Below, one piece after another: positions 32,134 to 43,519 of a stretch of 64,000 nt of DNA (position 1 is the stretch's first letter; each line of letters starts with the position of its first letter). The position numbers were made by a program, and so were the translations under genes. The DNA comes from Mesostigma viride (Eukaryota; Streptophyta; Mesostigmatophyceae; Mesostigmatales; Mesostigmataceae), in NCBI GenBank assembly GCA_009746045.1, contig RPFO01000022.1, positions 5,228,504-5,292,503 on the forward strand, in the 5' to 3' direction. The notes below the pieces were generated by a model that did no database searches, was not told where the DNA came from, and saw only the letters and a list, made by a program, of their open reading frames with translations.

Positions 32134-32606
32134 AGTTAGAGTGCGGTGGGATATATTGCTTGAGAACACTGAAGGCTGTGAGCAATGAATTGCTTGGTTC
32201 ATTAGAAAATAGGTTTACCCTTTATCAACGTTCCTCTCACCGGCTGCGCCGCCAGTGACCGTTGGGTGCAGACCGTTGGCCCGAGGCCGCACGATGACAG
32301 GTAGCTGTCTAGTCACTGCATCGTGCGATCACAGATCAATGCACGCTGCAGTACGGTCCCTATCTAGGATACTCTAGTACCGTCCAATGACAGGACACTA
32401 CGTATACTGGGTACTGACATCTGTCACGTACCTCAGTACCCAAAGTACCTATCTAGGGAAACGTATGCGACTCGACTAGCATTCCTATCTGCATAGCCCA
32501 CGTGGTATTTATATTCACATACCAACGTAGGTTTACAAGGCTTATTCATACGTTGTATTCACAATGCCTTTGAGACTTAGTCTACAGCAAAGCATGGAGA
32601 CTAACT
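32134..32606 (-). repeat. E4 5' terminal repeat (in element sense)
   Basis: 473 bp. Only 18 bp separate its inner edge from the gag ATG. In that gap the minus strand reads TGAATTTTATTTGCCACC, with no TGG-type tRNA primer match. Confidence 0.95.
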
Positions 32607-32611
32607 AGGAG

Positions 32612-33868
32612 CACTCACCAGGTGCCAGCGAGGCGCACATCACCCAGGAGGCTGCAGACCTGCCGTCCGGCTTTGTCTTCGCCACCATCGCCGAGTCGCC
32701 ATCGCCGTCGGACACTGCTGCACTCACGCAATATGAAAAGAAGGCGCCGACCAGCTGGGTGCTGGATTCTGCAGCGAGCTGTCACATGACGCCATGCCCG
32801 TCGGATTTCGTGTGCCTGCACCCTCACAACAGGGAAATTGCCGGCTCAGGCGGCAAACTGAAGGCGACAGCCATCGGGACTGTCAAGCTGAAGCTGCCGG
32901 GCCACGAGGCAGAGGTGCACCTCCAAAACGCGCTGCTCGTTCCAAAGCTGAGCACCCGACTTTTATCTGTCGGCCAGCTCGTCAAGGATGGCCACAACGT
33001 CGACCTCGTCAGGCGGGTTGCTGTGCTGGACAGCAGGCCCTGCAGCATCGTGACGAGGAACAACGCCTACTTTTTGCCCGCGCGCGGTGCGGACGCAGCA
33101 ATGGACTCCATCCCAGAGCTGAAATCTTCGGCGACGAGCTTCAAGGACGTCGACGCTGCCTGTCAAGGGCAGAAAATGGCGAGCAGCGAGCGCAGCATCT
33201 CACGTGCCTCGGGACACGCGGCGGAGTGGCTGGCCGTGGGCCTAACGGTCATACTGGCCATGCTTGCCCGTGTATGCGGGATCGGGGGCGGCCTACTGGG
33301 CATTACTCGCACACTGCGTGGCTTTATATACTCTGCGCCGGCCCAGTGGAAGTTCACGCCAATTCGAGAAGTTTCCAGCGCAATGGAGAAGTCCGTGTCA
33401 GACGCTGAAGTACTTCCAGAAACTGCGGTCCAGAACAGCCCAGTGCAAGCGGAGCGCGTTGTCGCCGCCAGCATACTGATACCAGGTGATACTGGTGCTA
33501 GTAACCAAAGTCCGGCGACCAGACCAAAGGCGCGGCGCATGAACGCTGCCAGCCTAACTGAGGGGGAACAAATTCGTGGCGCGAGGGCGAAATCGACCAA
33601 GCTGCAAAATTTTTCCAAGTCCTGGACTGCCAAGTCCGGTGCTGGCGCGAGGCCTCGAGCGAGCCGACAACGACGTGGACAGCGACCTGTCAGCCACAGA
33701 GCTGTCAAGCACCAACGGTCAACTCGGGTGCAAAATGCTGCCAAGGCATCACGTCGGTCAGTTTACGGTGTTCGGCCAGGCCATGGCATTTGCAATTGCG
33801 CTAGCTGCAACGACCCTTGGAAATTGTTGCCCAGGATGCACAGACCCCACTCCTCAAGGTTGCCCTAA
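32612..33868 (+). CDS. pro: E3 protease fused to a membrane-segment region
   Basis: This continues the E3 gag frame after the E4 insertion (no own start; about 418 codons to TAA). Residues near 32759 give WVLDSAASCHMT, the copia protease loop (DSGAS-type with Ala for Gly), followed by VHLQNALLVPKLSTRLLSVG, also typical of copia polyproteins. After about 33090 the sequence leaves the copia pattern: no GAG-pre-integrase domain, integrase or RT. It instead has a hydrophobic, transmembrane-like segment around AVGLTVILAMLARVCGIGGG (33234-33300) and a basic Ser/Arg-rich tail. This could be captured host sequence or an envelope-like add-on. Confidence 0.7.
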   Translation, partial: HSPGASEAHITQEAADLPSGFVFATIAESPSPSDTAALTQYEKKAPTSWVLDSAASCHMTPCPSDFVCLHPHNREIAGSGGKLKATAIGTVKLKLPGHEAEVHLQNALLVPKLSTRLLSVGQLVKDGHNVDLVRRVAVLDSRPCSIVTRNNAYFLPARGADAAMDSIPELKSSATSFKDVDAACQGQKMASSERSISRASGHAAEWLAVGLTVILAMLARVCGIGGGLLGITRTLRGFIYSAPAQWKFTPIREVSSAMEKSVSDAEVLPETAVQNSPVQAERVVAASILIPGDTGASNQSPATRPKARRMNAASLTEGEQIRGARAKSTKLQNFSKSWTAKSGAGARPRASRQRRGQRPVSHRAVKHQRSTRVQNAAKASRRSVYGVRPGHGICNCASCNDPWKLLPRMHRPHSSRLP

Positions 33869-35020
33869 TGTTTTGTCTGTGGGAAATTAACTTGTATGTC
33901 CACTTTTGTGTCGTGTTAGCTGGAAATTGTGAGGCGCCGTAAGCCTGCGTTTTCTGGTTCTTTCTTTGTGTTCTTCCAGCAGTTATGTGTTTATTTTGCC
34001 ATGCATTCAATGGCAATGGCCCACGCATTTTGGTATTGTTCCCACGAGACGTTTTCTACGTACCTGGAGTGTATATCCAGAGTTTTTGCACGCTATTTGT
34101 GGCACTAGTCTGCGGCGTAGTGAAGCGCCGTTGTATCGTCGTCTACAACTTGTTTTCGTGAGTTAAGTGCCTGTGACGCGTGTGTTCTTTTGTTTTGTGC
34201 TGAGAGCATTGCTTGTATGCAAATGCTTACGTCCTTTGTGTCGAATTTGGCTGTGCATTTCGGCATAGCCTGTAATGTCGGACGTAATGTTTACTCTCGG
34301 GCACTGATTTGTGAATCGTGACCAAGTAATCGTTACTTGTGTTCGCCTTTGTGGCGGTAATGTTTTGCACGTCCTGTTTTCTTTGCTATGAAGCGCGTTT
34401 ATCTGTTATGGCCACTGTGTTTTGTGTTGAAGGTTGTATTGCACCTTGTTTGTGTGGCATTTGTTGCCAATATGTTTGTTTGCTCACCCCGTTTATTTGG
34501 CGTAAAACGTGATGTTGGTGTCATTTCTTATGTGAGATGGCATATTTATGTTGCTCCGTGTGTGTACAGCACGTGTTGTTGCCGTTACCCTACCTCTACA
34601 CCGTTTGGGCTAGCTCATAAGGACCTTCTTTGTTGGCATGTGTTGCCGTATTATATGTGTGGGACCGTGTGCCCCTATTGTGTCCATGGGCAGCCGCTTT
34701 GAGTGAGGGGGGAATGTAGCATCTAGAGCACTTTTTCCAACCAAGGGTTGGGTAACAGCCATCCAGGATTGATGGGCAGCTAGTGCGTTGCTGCTATGGT
34801 ATAGGACACTCATTCGCGTTGCCGGGGGGGGGATCAGTGGCGGTAGTGCGGCTCACGACCGCATGTTGGAGCTTCAAGCGTTTCACGAGGACGGCATCTT
34901 CATTTTCAGTTGCACCATGCTAGCAACTGGACGGCATGCTACGAGCATGTGGTTAAGGGGGGTGTTGAGATTCCACCTACCCAGACATCTTTTGCATTGT
35001 GCCCATGTGGCTAAGGGGGG
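33869..35020 (+). other. E3 3' non-coding region and polypurine tract
   Basis: A TG-rich stretch without a supported ORF. The sequence CATGTGGYTAAGGGGGGTGTT occurs at 34946-34966 and again at 35004-35024, the second being the real junction of purine tract and 3' LTR. The earlier copy looks like a duplicated or decoy tract. Confidence 0.7.
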
Positions 35021-35866
35021 TGTTAGGGATATTATATCCACCTGGCCACAATATATCCCAGCCTGATTTATTTCTTGTTGGATTTATTCCATATGGACTG
35101 GGAATTCGATAGCTATGATAAGCTAGATGAATCGGGCTCAATGAGCTGATCAATATTCATGTGCCATAGTCCTATACTTGGACATGGACGACTTGTACCC
35201 TGAGTCAGCCTAGTAGCATCACGTATTTGATTGACAAGTGGTGCTATGGCCTAGTGGACAAGTGTTTGGTCCATGAGCTGACAAATGTTGGAAGCTCATG
35301 ATGACACATGTTATGACTTACTACATGATGACAAGTGGGTAGACTCATGGCATGACACTTGTCACTCCAAGGAGAAGAGATGTGTCACTTTATTAATCAT
35401 GTTATGTGGCACATTATTATGTAGACACTTGGCATCTAGCTATTATGCCAGCTCATTGGATCATGTCTAGAATGTTCTAGGAATGTTCTAAGAATATGCC
35501 GGGAATATTCCTGGAATATACTGAGAATATGCTGGGAATATGCTAGGAATATGCTAGGATGTTTCTACAAGCTTCTGTGATGATGTCATTGCTGATGTCA
35601 TCCTTCCTAGCCTAAAAGGTATAAAAGGAAACTGCCCCCTAAGGGCAGGTACCTCGATTCAACCTCTATTCCACCTCTCTTGAACCTCCATTGAACCTCC
35701 ATTGAACCTCCATTGAACCTCCATTGAACCTCCATTGAACCTCCATTGAACCTCCATTGAACCTCCATTGAACCTCCATTCAACCTCTTTTCCTAACCTC
35801 TAAATGTATTTATAAATAAAACTCTTTTTCTGGTCTCTCTTCCATTGTCTTCAAGCTCAGTCTTTC
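35021..35866 (+). repeat. E3 3' LTR, first part
   Basis: Matches 19977-20822 with small indels and one extra 11-bp unit. It is interrupted after CTTTC by the 35867-37128 insert. Confidence 0.9.
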
Positions 35867-37128
35867 TGTCGCGTACTCGTGCCAAACTCCCTGCACTGAC
35901 AGTAGCCCACGACCTCGTTGGCCATCATGAGGTATGGCTGCATGAGTGATCGATGGGCCACATGCTAGCCTTACCCGGCCCACTAGTGCTGCCCACTTTT
36001 CTAAGACGAGAAGCCAGTGCCAACTGCACTTCTCAAAAAGGTGAGACCTGAGAGTGAGGTATGACTAGGTTAGGCTTCACTCTGTGTTCTTTGTTGCAAA
36101 TGAAATAACGTTTTTATTACCAATACTCTACCTAACTTGGCAGCTCTGTTTCAGCAATGGCTGAGCTCAATGAAAGAAAGGAGGGCTGGCCACACTTGCC
36201 ACGCACCACCATGACCAAGACAGAGTTCAAGGATCCACACAGAGCTACATCCAACGCCCTGGTGGAAACACACACTTATCCCAATGAATGCCTTACACTT
36301 ACGCAATATCTTGCGTCAGCCTTACCTCGTAGCCACGCTCAGTATCTGATCCTGACGACAACCGCTTTGTCGTCCATACTGCTTCAATTACACCAAAGCT
36401 ACTCCGTGGCACTTGGCTTTGGTCAGCACCAAGACCTAAAAGTACACAAAATCCTAAGTCGTTGTCTGCAACGACTCCCTGTTCCGCATATGAAACATAT
36501 CATCTAGCACTTTCTCTTTAGACGACAAAATCAACTAGACAACCTGGGTAGGCCAGAAATCCCAGACGACAAAATGCCCTTGTCGCAGAGCACTCCAGTG
36601 TCGACTTGCCGACCCCTGAGCTTGCCAAACAACTATATCACCAACCAAGCATGTACGACAACTAGCTGGCCCTGACGAGAAAAGCTGCCTCGTCGCATTC
36701 ACAAAAGCGGCTTGCCAGCCTGCCGAATATCAATGCCAATATTGCACGACATTATCTACCTGCAGCGGACAGTTCTCGAAATCAATAACGCGCCAGCTTG
36801 CGTGCACGTGCATGTTCAGCCTGCACAATCCGCATAATTGCCAGGCTGGCAGCCTAGCTTGGTCCGTGTTGTAGTCCAGCAGCCAGTGCGTGCTGCTTGC
36901 CAGCGTTGGCACTGACCTCCTGGTGACGCATGTCAGTACCGCTGTCACCTCCCGGCAGTGCTGCGCGTCGCGCTACGGCGCATGCGTTGCTCCCGTAAGG
37001 CCCAAATGCCAAAGGCGTAACAACTCGCACACGCGCAATGCCTAGCTGCCTCGCCTCGTCCCCCGGGCCCGCCGCGTGGCGGCCCCGCGTAAAGCCAATA
37101 CTCGTGCGAATCGGAACGGCGCGCGACA
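35867..37128. mobile_element. 1.26 kb insertion in the E3 3' LTR, probable solo LTR or small element
   Basis: Comparison with the intact 5' LTR gives exact limits. The insert starts TGTCGCG and ends CGCGACA (perfect 7-bp inverted ends) and is flanked by TTTC at 35863-35866 and 37129-37132. TG...CA ends suggest a solo LTR of another retroelement, but no partner LTR is in the window. The longest frame (36157-36507, plus) has no recognised domain. Confidence 0.85.
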
Positions 37129-37213
37129 TTTCATCACCTGCAAGGTGAAAGGGTAGCAAGGCCAAGCACAAGGCATTGTGTAAAACCCATTAGTTTCCTC
37201 TACCTTTCCAACA
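37129..37213 (+). repeat. E3 3' LTR, last part
   Basis: 85 bp matching 20807-20887 (including the duplicated TTTC) and ending CCAACA. Confidence 0.9.
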
Positions 37214-39156
37214 TGCAACCCAGTCGCTCGCGACATACCCAGTCGCCTGCGACTCGCGCCAGCATACTCGCGTCTCGCCCGGTCGCCTGTGACATTCTAG
37301 TCGCCCCGCGATACTTCGCCTGGCCATCCGCTCTTCTTGCTGCCGTCTCTCGCCGCAGTCGATGCCCGACGTCCTCGCGTCGCAGCAATGCAATCATCAC
37401 GTCGCGCAGCACTGCCATTATTAATTACAACAACACCGCCGACCTTGCCGCTTAATTGTCGACACCGCCACCCGCGACTCGGAAAATTGACCAGGAAAAA
37501 CTTCTCCTCTCTGCTCCCAGATGCCGACGCTCTCTCGTCGCAGTCGACACAACTTCACTCTCTAGCTGCCGACACGCCCACACCAGCGCCGTTCACAATC
37601 GCTCATCAAGCGGTATAAAGAGAACTCGACAGCAATCTGCAGCTTTGCAATATAAATCTGGAAAGATTGACGGTGGATAACTCCACACCGCACAAACTGT
37701 GCACAACCTTGCAGATGACGCCTCGCGTAGCTCCTCGAGCTCGCGACCAGCACAGCTCGCAGCTATGTCGACTACATGCGCGAAAACTCGCCAGCATACT
37801 CGACAGTCAACACCAGCCGAGTTTGTCGTAGCCAACACTGCAGCAACATGCTTGACCGCCACCCATGGCAGCGAAACGCCTTCGCTTGACGACAAATCTC
37901 GAACGCTTGAAACTCGTAGCTTCACTCAGCTGCAAAGCATAGCCATGCCGCAAACCGGAACGCAACCAATGATCTCGACTTGATCCATGCCGAACCGCAT
38001 GCGCAGTTGACTCTTGATAAATCTGGATAACTCGATCCATTAAAACCCAGCAACCCTTTTCCACAAGGATCACTAAAAGCCGATTCCGCAACATCTTGTC
38101 ATCAGGAAATGCGAAACAGCCAGGAGCGCTCGTCAACACGTAGCAGGCCAGCAACGAAACTCATACGTCGCCAATAACGTGCCCGCAATCTGGATAGCTC
38201 AGGAAACCTTCACGCAGCCAATCCAGCTAGTCCTGGCGTACAAACGCCCACCAACAACCTCCAAGATAAACTTAGCCTCGTCCGTCGTTGGGAACTCAAC
38301 CATTCCCGGAACGCATCATAAACCGATAATCTGCTACGCCCTTCTATCCGCTAGTCTCGATTCCGCGAGTATCCGCAGCAGTCCAGCGCAGGATTAAACT
38401 CGGCGATTAAGCCCAGGCAGTAAACCGCCTTGATGGAACCGGACCATCGTTGTAATTTGAGTTAAAGCGCAATGTGGAGGGATAGATAGATTCCAATGCG
38501 CGCGGATAGATTCATCATGAGAATGGTTGGAATGGAGCTTGGTTAAAAATATAGGCTTACAGCACTCGTGCACTTGAGTGCTTAGACACGAAATTGCCGA
38601 GTCAAGGCAACACGCGTGAAGCGGTCTCGCAAGCTCACCAGTTGGCACTGGCCTATTCTTTATATACTTGTTCACTGTGCTTTGCTATGCATGAGCAGCA
38701 TCGTCTGGCCTGCTCAGGATTAACACCCCTGTACAGTAATAATCACCTGTACAGCGTCCAGATCCTATCTATACAGCAGGTCTGCTATACAGGCACAGTG
38801 ACCACAGAGTACAGTCTACATAGTGATTATTGCATCTGCATCCAATAGTCCATGACTAAGCCTGCGGTACCACAAACCACAGGTTAAGGAATCCTGCGTA
38901 CGACGTATTAATCCAATACCGTCGTAGGTACAGCACCTAGGTAATTCCTGTCAGCCCAGGCATTACTGTCGGCCCAGTATGCCGTCGGCACATATTCACA
39001 TACGACTTGGAAGAACAGCCGGCTCGCGCTCGCGCGCGACCGGGGTAGTCGGAATGCCATAACTTTCTTGATACTTGTCGGAATGAACTCGTTCCGGTGC
39101 CGCTGGAATCGTAGAGATATGCCGAATTAGGAACACGCCACTGCGCTTGGCGTTAA
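37214..39156. other. Region between E3 and the LINE, no confident gene
   Basis: The first part repeats a GCGACATACCCAGTCGCC motif also found left of E3. Short GTCG/CGAC-rich sequence continues to about 38400. Open frames are short and carry no known domain. 38650-39130 may hold the LINE 3' untranslated region, but no poly(A) tail or terminal repeat could be fixed. Confidence 0.45.
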
Positions 39157-42100
39157 CTATATCCACGCTTGTTGTGCAAAGGTGAGCTCAAGGCCAGAGG
39201 TGCCAGTGATGCCAAAGATAATTGAGCGGGTAGACACCGGTATGATAGGCTCAGGCGTCCAGGCTGCCCATAAACCAATCAGCCAGCTAGTCCAAACTCC
39301 CTGGAGGTTACACCATAAAAATCGGTGTTCCACCGTTTCATTGGGGTTGGTACATAAACATGTGGCAGGATGTTGAAATCGCCGGTGGAGGATCTCCCCG
39401 ACCCCGATGGACCGGTGCATCAAGAGGTGTTGTACGTCGGTCGCGCGGCGGTCTACTAGCGGGTGGTCAGCGGCGAGGGTGATGTTGCGGACCCAGGTGT
39501 GGCCAGGCCACTCAGTCGCGCCCCAGCGTGTCCGTCCGGGGTGGAATTGATGGTTTTTATGCAAGAGCATTGTGTAGCCCCAATCTGCCGTGTACTCGTA
39601 AAGGCCTATTATGATTCTGCTATCACCCTGATTTAGCACCCAGCCAAATTCCACTGGATCCAATGACAACATGTCCAATCCAAGGCGGACAACATGTCCA
39701 ATACAAGGTTGCTCCCACATGTAGCCAAATAATAGCATCGTGGGGAAGGTTAGGGTTGGGTTGGTAAACACATGATTGTTCAAGGGACCAAGGTACAACC
39801 CGAATCCGGTGGCATAGCTGATTGGGGAGGAACAAAATTGTAGTTGTAAGTTGAGCCAGACAGCCGTTATGGCCACTCAGCGGCGCCAGTAATTGAACGT
39901 GCAGGGTTCCAGGGGGGAGTTCTGCGATCACCTTACCCGAGCATGTTGCGGTCGTGCTGTAGGGACAAAATCAGCACCATTCACCAACTAATTTATAGGG
40001 GGCACGGGGGGAAGTCATGAGTGTGCCATGCAGCGGGGGGGTATGGCTTGTACTACTAGCGCGGCCCAGGCAGCATAAGTAGGCATATTGGGGACCCAGG
40101 CAGCCAGTTCCTTATATGTTAAAAGAGGAGGTAACAGTCACCGTGGAGAATATACAAGTGGAGGATAGTGGTTACAGGGTGGGGGGATGTTATGAAGCCT
40201 TCATAGGGGTTAGGGCCACTTAAGCATCCAAAGGGTCGATTAAGGGGGTTGAGGTATATATCATTGAAGAATAGGGGTTGGCGTGCAACTTCCTCACGTA
40301 GTGTGGGGAATAGTAGGCGGTCGGGTTTAAGTGCCATAAAGCCTTGCCATATACGAACCCAGTACCAAGGAAGACCTCTGGTGAGTTTGGGGGAGGGGAG
40401 GCGAGCAGTAAGCAGTGCGGCTCCAGTGTGCCATGACATTCCATTTGAGTGATGAGTAAGACCTGAGAGGGTTACACGGGCCAGAAGACATGCATCCAGG
40501 GTGTGTGTTTACCCCAATGTGGGCAGAGATAACTTGTTTGGCATACACAGACCATAAACGCCATTGCATATTATGTAAGCCTAGTCCTCCAAGAGGCCAC
40601 GGCATATAAAAGACATTGCCTCTCTGATCCATCCGTGTACCTGGCGGTTGAGATCGCCCGATTTTTTCCAAACAAAGTTATGCCCCAACCGTTGAATAAG
40701 CGACACGGTGTGTTCATCCGGTGGGTGGGCCTGACCGAAGTATCATCTTGGAGAATAGCAGCTGATTCGTAACAAGGACCTTGCCCCGGAGGCTGAGGCG
40801 GTGTACACCAGCCGATCGGTTGGCCACCTGTTGTACACCAGTAAGTTTGCCCAGTTGTTGTGATTCGTCGTATAAAAAGGTTTTGACTTCCAGTAGTAAC
40901 CTCCCTTCGGCTGTCCGGCCGATAGGGCAGTTATGTAAAAGGTGGTATCCTCCCGGCGGGACCCATGTCACCGCCAGGTTAGTAGGTTGGAGAGTCGGGT
41001 TGAGTTAAAGCCCCCGACCGGCTAAGCTATGGCGGTCGGTCACGTTGAGCTTGAGAGAAGGTGAACACAGAGAACTGCTGTCGGAGCTGGCCAACCACTG
41101 GTTTATGTCTTAGCCAGCAAAGCCTATCCGGTTAGCCGTAACCGTGGGACAGGCTAGCTGTCCGTACCGACCCGGATAAGGCCCCGGACTGGGGCCTAGG
41201 TGGCGCCGGCCCTACGCGCCGCCCTTAGACCGGTCGACCGCATCGGACCGCCGGATAATAGCTGGCGGCTTAGCGGACGCTAGCGGAAGGCGTGCGGACG
41301 GACATGGGGAACTTAGAGCCAGATCCTAGGGCTCTAGAGTTACTCAACTGGTTGGTTGTTCTGCCAATATGCAAGCCCGTGGACTTTTGCACGGTGCAGC
41401 GTTGTTGGGATGCGGTACAGTATGTAGATATGTTGTCAAGCACAGCATCAACATCACGCAGGGAGGTGCAAATGTTAGTAGTGTCATCAGCGTAAGCAGT
41501 TTGAAACAGGCCACGTGTGCGGTGAGGGAGGGGGTAGCCTTGAATACGGTTGTCCTGTTGATGAAGAAAGAAAAAGAGGCCAGCGTGAGCGAGCAGAAAG
41601 AGAAGAGGAGAGAGACAGTTGCCTTGTGGGAGAGAGCGTGTGCTATGGCCTATTTGAGATTTATGTAGTAGGTGCCAAGTGAGGGATTTGATCATGCCTA
41701 GGCTGACCTTTATTATGAGTTTGGGTCCAAATCCAAGACCGTGTAGTATAGCCTCGAGGTTACTATTTCCATCCAACATATTATGCGGTCGAATGCCTTT
41801 TCAAAATCCCAAAATAAAATGATACCTATAATATTGTTACGCCAGGCGTCATCAACAATGTCCATGATCATGGTGATGCTGTCGTTGATGTGTAGGTTGG
41901 ACCTGAATCCAACTTGTTCTGGGCCGATCAGATTATCTAGTACACTGTAGTTCTAGCGGCGTTGCAAGAGTTTGCTGGCTAGTTTGTAAGGGACTGTGAG
42001 CATGCGAATGGGTCTATAATATAATTCTTCCAACTGGTTTTATCCCCTTTTTTGTATAAGAGGATGAGAATTGCATGTTTCCGACCACTGGCCAACAACA

Positions 42101-43514
42101 GTTTCGGTGTTCCAGATTTCCAAGATGCACTGGTATAGATCCTTGCCTATGAGGGGCCAAAACGTTTTTAAAAACTCTACATGAAGGCCATCTGCACCAG
42201 GTGCGCTACCGGTTTTGAGATGTTGGAGTGCTAGAGATCGATGTTTCTTCCATAGTGGGGCTGGCGTCTAGTAGAGCTTGTTGTGACGGAGAGAGGCGGT
42301 GGGGAATTGCATCTAGGATTTTTTGTGTGGCTGTATTTGCAGCGGGGTCGGGTTCTGTCCAGAAAAGGGTGGAGAAAAAAGCATGTCCAGATTGTAGTAT
42401 GTCTTGAGGGGTGGTATGGGTGCCAGTCTCGTCTGTAATTTCTGTGATGGTGGTTTGTGAGCGCGGGGGTGGGATAAATGCAAAGAATTCCTTATTCATT
42501 CGTTCACCCTTGACATGCCACCATGTATTTTCCACATCTAGGGCTTCTGTGTGGCGTTCAAGGCGTAGCTTATCCATCTCAGTCTGGCACATTTGCAGCC
42601 GTGTTAACTCGTGCGGGGCTAGGCGGGGTTTGGATTGCAACATAGTAATAACTCGTTTGTAGTAATTGTAGTCTTTGCCTTATATGCGGCGTTGTTCTAG
42701 ATCGTATGTCTTAGAGGAGTCAAGGATGTGCGAGAGGCATGCTTGCATCAAGAGAGTAGTGCTTGGGTATTCTACTTGCTTGGTTTTCCAATCGCGCCAT
42801 TGTTCTCGGACTAGTGAGTGAAAGGCGGGGTCAGCCAGCAGCTTTTTATTGAGGCGAGGGATGCCTGGTCCTCTAGGGGGGCTGGAGTGATACACCATGG
42901 TGAGAAGGCAGGGGTAGTGATCAGAGAAAACTGTGGAGCGTATGACCTCTGCGTGACAAATGAGGGAGGCCGAGGAAGGCGACATAAATATGTAGTCTAG
43001 ACGGCAGGTGATGCGGGTGCCATGACGGGTGGACTCTCTAGTATGCAGATGGTCGTGAGGTTTGATAACATCCTGTAGTGAGAGCTAGCCTAGACGAGTG
43101 AGGTGGTTGGCTAACGAGGTCGTCTCAAACCCAAGGCCATGGTCTAGGTCAACCCATTAGTATGACCTCGAGAGATTGGTCCAGGAGGGGGGCAACAATA
43201 TCAAACAAATCATCGGAAAACTTTATACGGTCAGAGTGTTCGTTGGGGGCATATACCGATATAATATAGCCAGTCTTACCGCCCCAGGAGATGTATTGCC
43301 GGGTCCAGCGACCCTGCCATGTGTTGGGAGTAGTATCTGTGTGTTGGGCCCATGGGTGAAGTTGAACATGAGGGTGTGGCGGACGTCGATACTGTAGCAA
43401 TGCAGTGCCTCCACTAGTCCCCCGTGCCCATGCCCATCTGCGTTCCATGTCTGGGGTGTGTCTGGTAAAGGATTGCAGCGCTTTTGCGTCTATTTCAGGA
43501 AATTGATGTTCTTG
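39157..43514 (-). pseudogene. LINE ORF2 remnant: endonuclease end, reverse transcriptase, C-terminal zinc motif
   Basis: A decayed non-LTR retrotransposon ORF on the minus strand with many stops and frameshifts. In order: endonuclease part with SVYAPNEHS (about 43240) and SDHYP (about 42920); RT with GPEQVGF, box A WDFEKAFDRI (about 41800), SLPQGNCLSPLLF (about 41620) and the YADD active site (about 41490); thumb-like LSLRGKVLVTNQLLFSKM (about 40770) and GGLGLHN (about 40580); and a C-terminal C-x-C-x8-H-x4-C motif (CLCTNPNETVEHRFLWC, about 39340). These are standard parts of APE-type LINEs. The ORF ends at 39157. It is inactive and older than E6, which splits it. Confidence 0.85.
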
Positions 43515-43519
43515 TAGGC

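Larger units (their letters stand above)
21751..32606 (-). mobile_element. E4: atypical LTR retroelement with AG...CT termini, 10.9 kb
   Basis: Terminal direct repeats of 473 bp (21751-22223 and 32134-32606) look identical. They start AGTTAG and end CTAACT, a 6-bp inverted end instead of TG...CA. The target duplication AGGAG is at 21746-21750 and 32607-32611. Removing the element plus one AGGAG restores the E3 reading frame exactly, so the ends are firm. Sense is minus: gag (32115 to about 26134, interrupted by E5), integrase (26159-24885), then protease-like, copia-like reverse transcriptase and RNase H (24864-22636). No tRNA-type primer site and no polypurine tract are visible. All enzymes are open, so it was probably autonomous before E5 inserted. 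Confidence 0.9.
19977..37213 (+). mobile_element. E3: Ty1/copia-type LTR retrotransposon, non-autonomous, multiply interrupted
   Basis: LTRs at 19977-20887 and 35021-37213 (the second split by an insert) start TGTTAGGG and end CCAACA. Sense is plus: primer site TGGTATCGGAGG at 20888, gag from 20907, protease around 32750, purine tract at 35011-35020. Gag-protease is copia-like (CCHC knuckle, DSAAS protease loop). No integrase or reverse transcriptase follows, so it is non-autonomous. E4 lies inside the gag-protease ORF. I do not find a 5-bp target duplication; instead a 34-bp sequence occurs just outside both ends (19934-19967 and 37218-37251). Confidence 0.9.

Noticed and set aside
33163-33744. 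Minus-strand 193-codon frame opposite the E3 protease extension
   Set aside because: It is antisense to a frame continuous with a recognisable protease, with no independent support.
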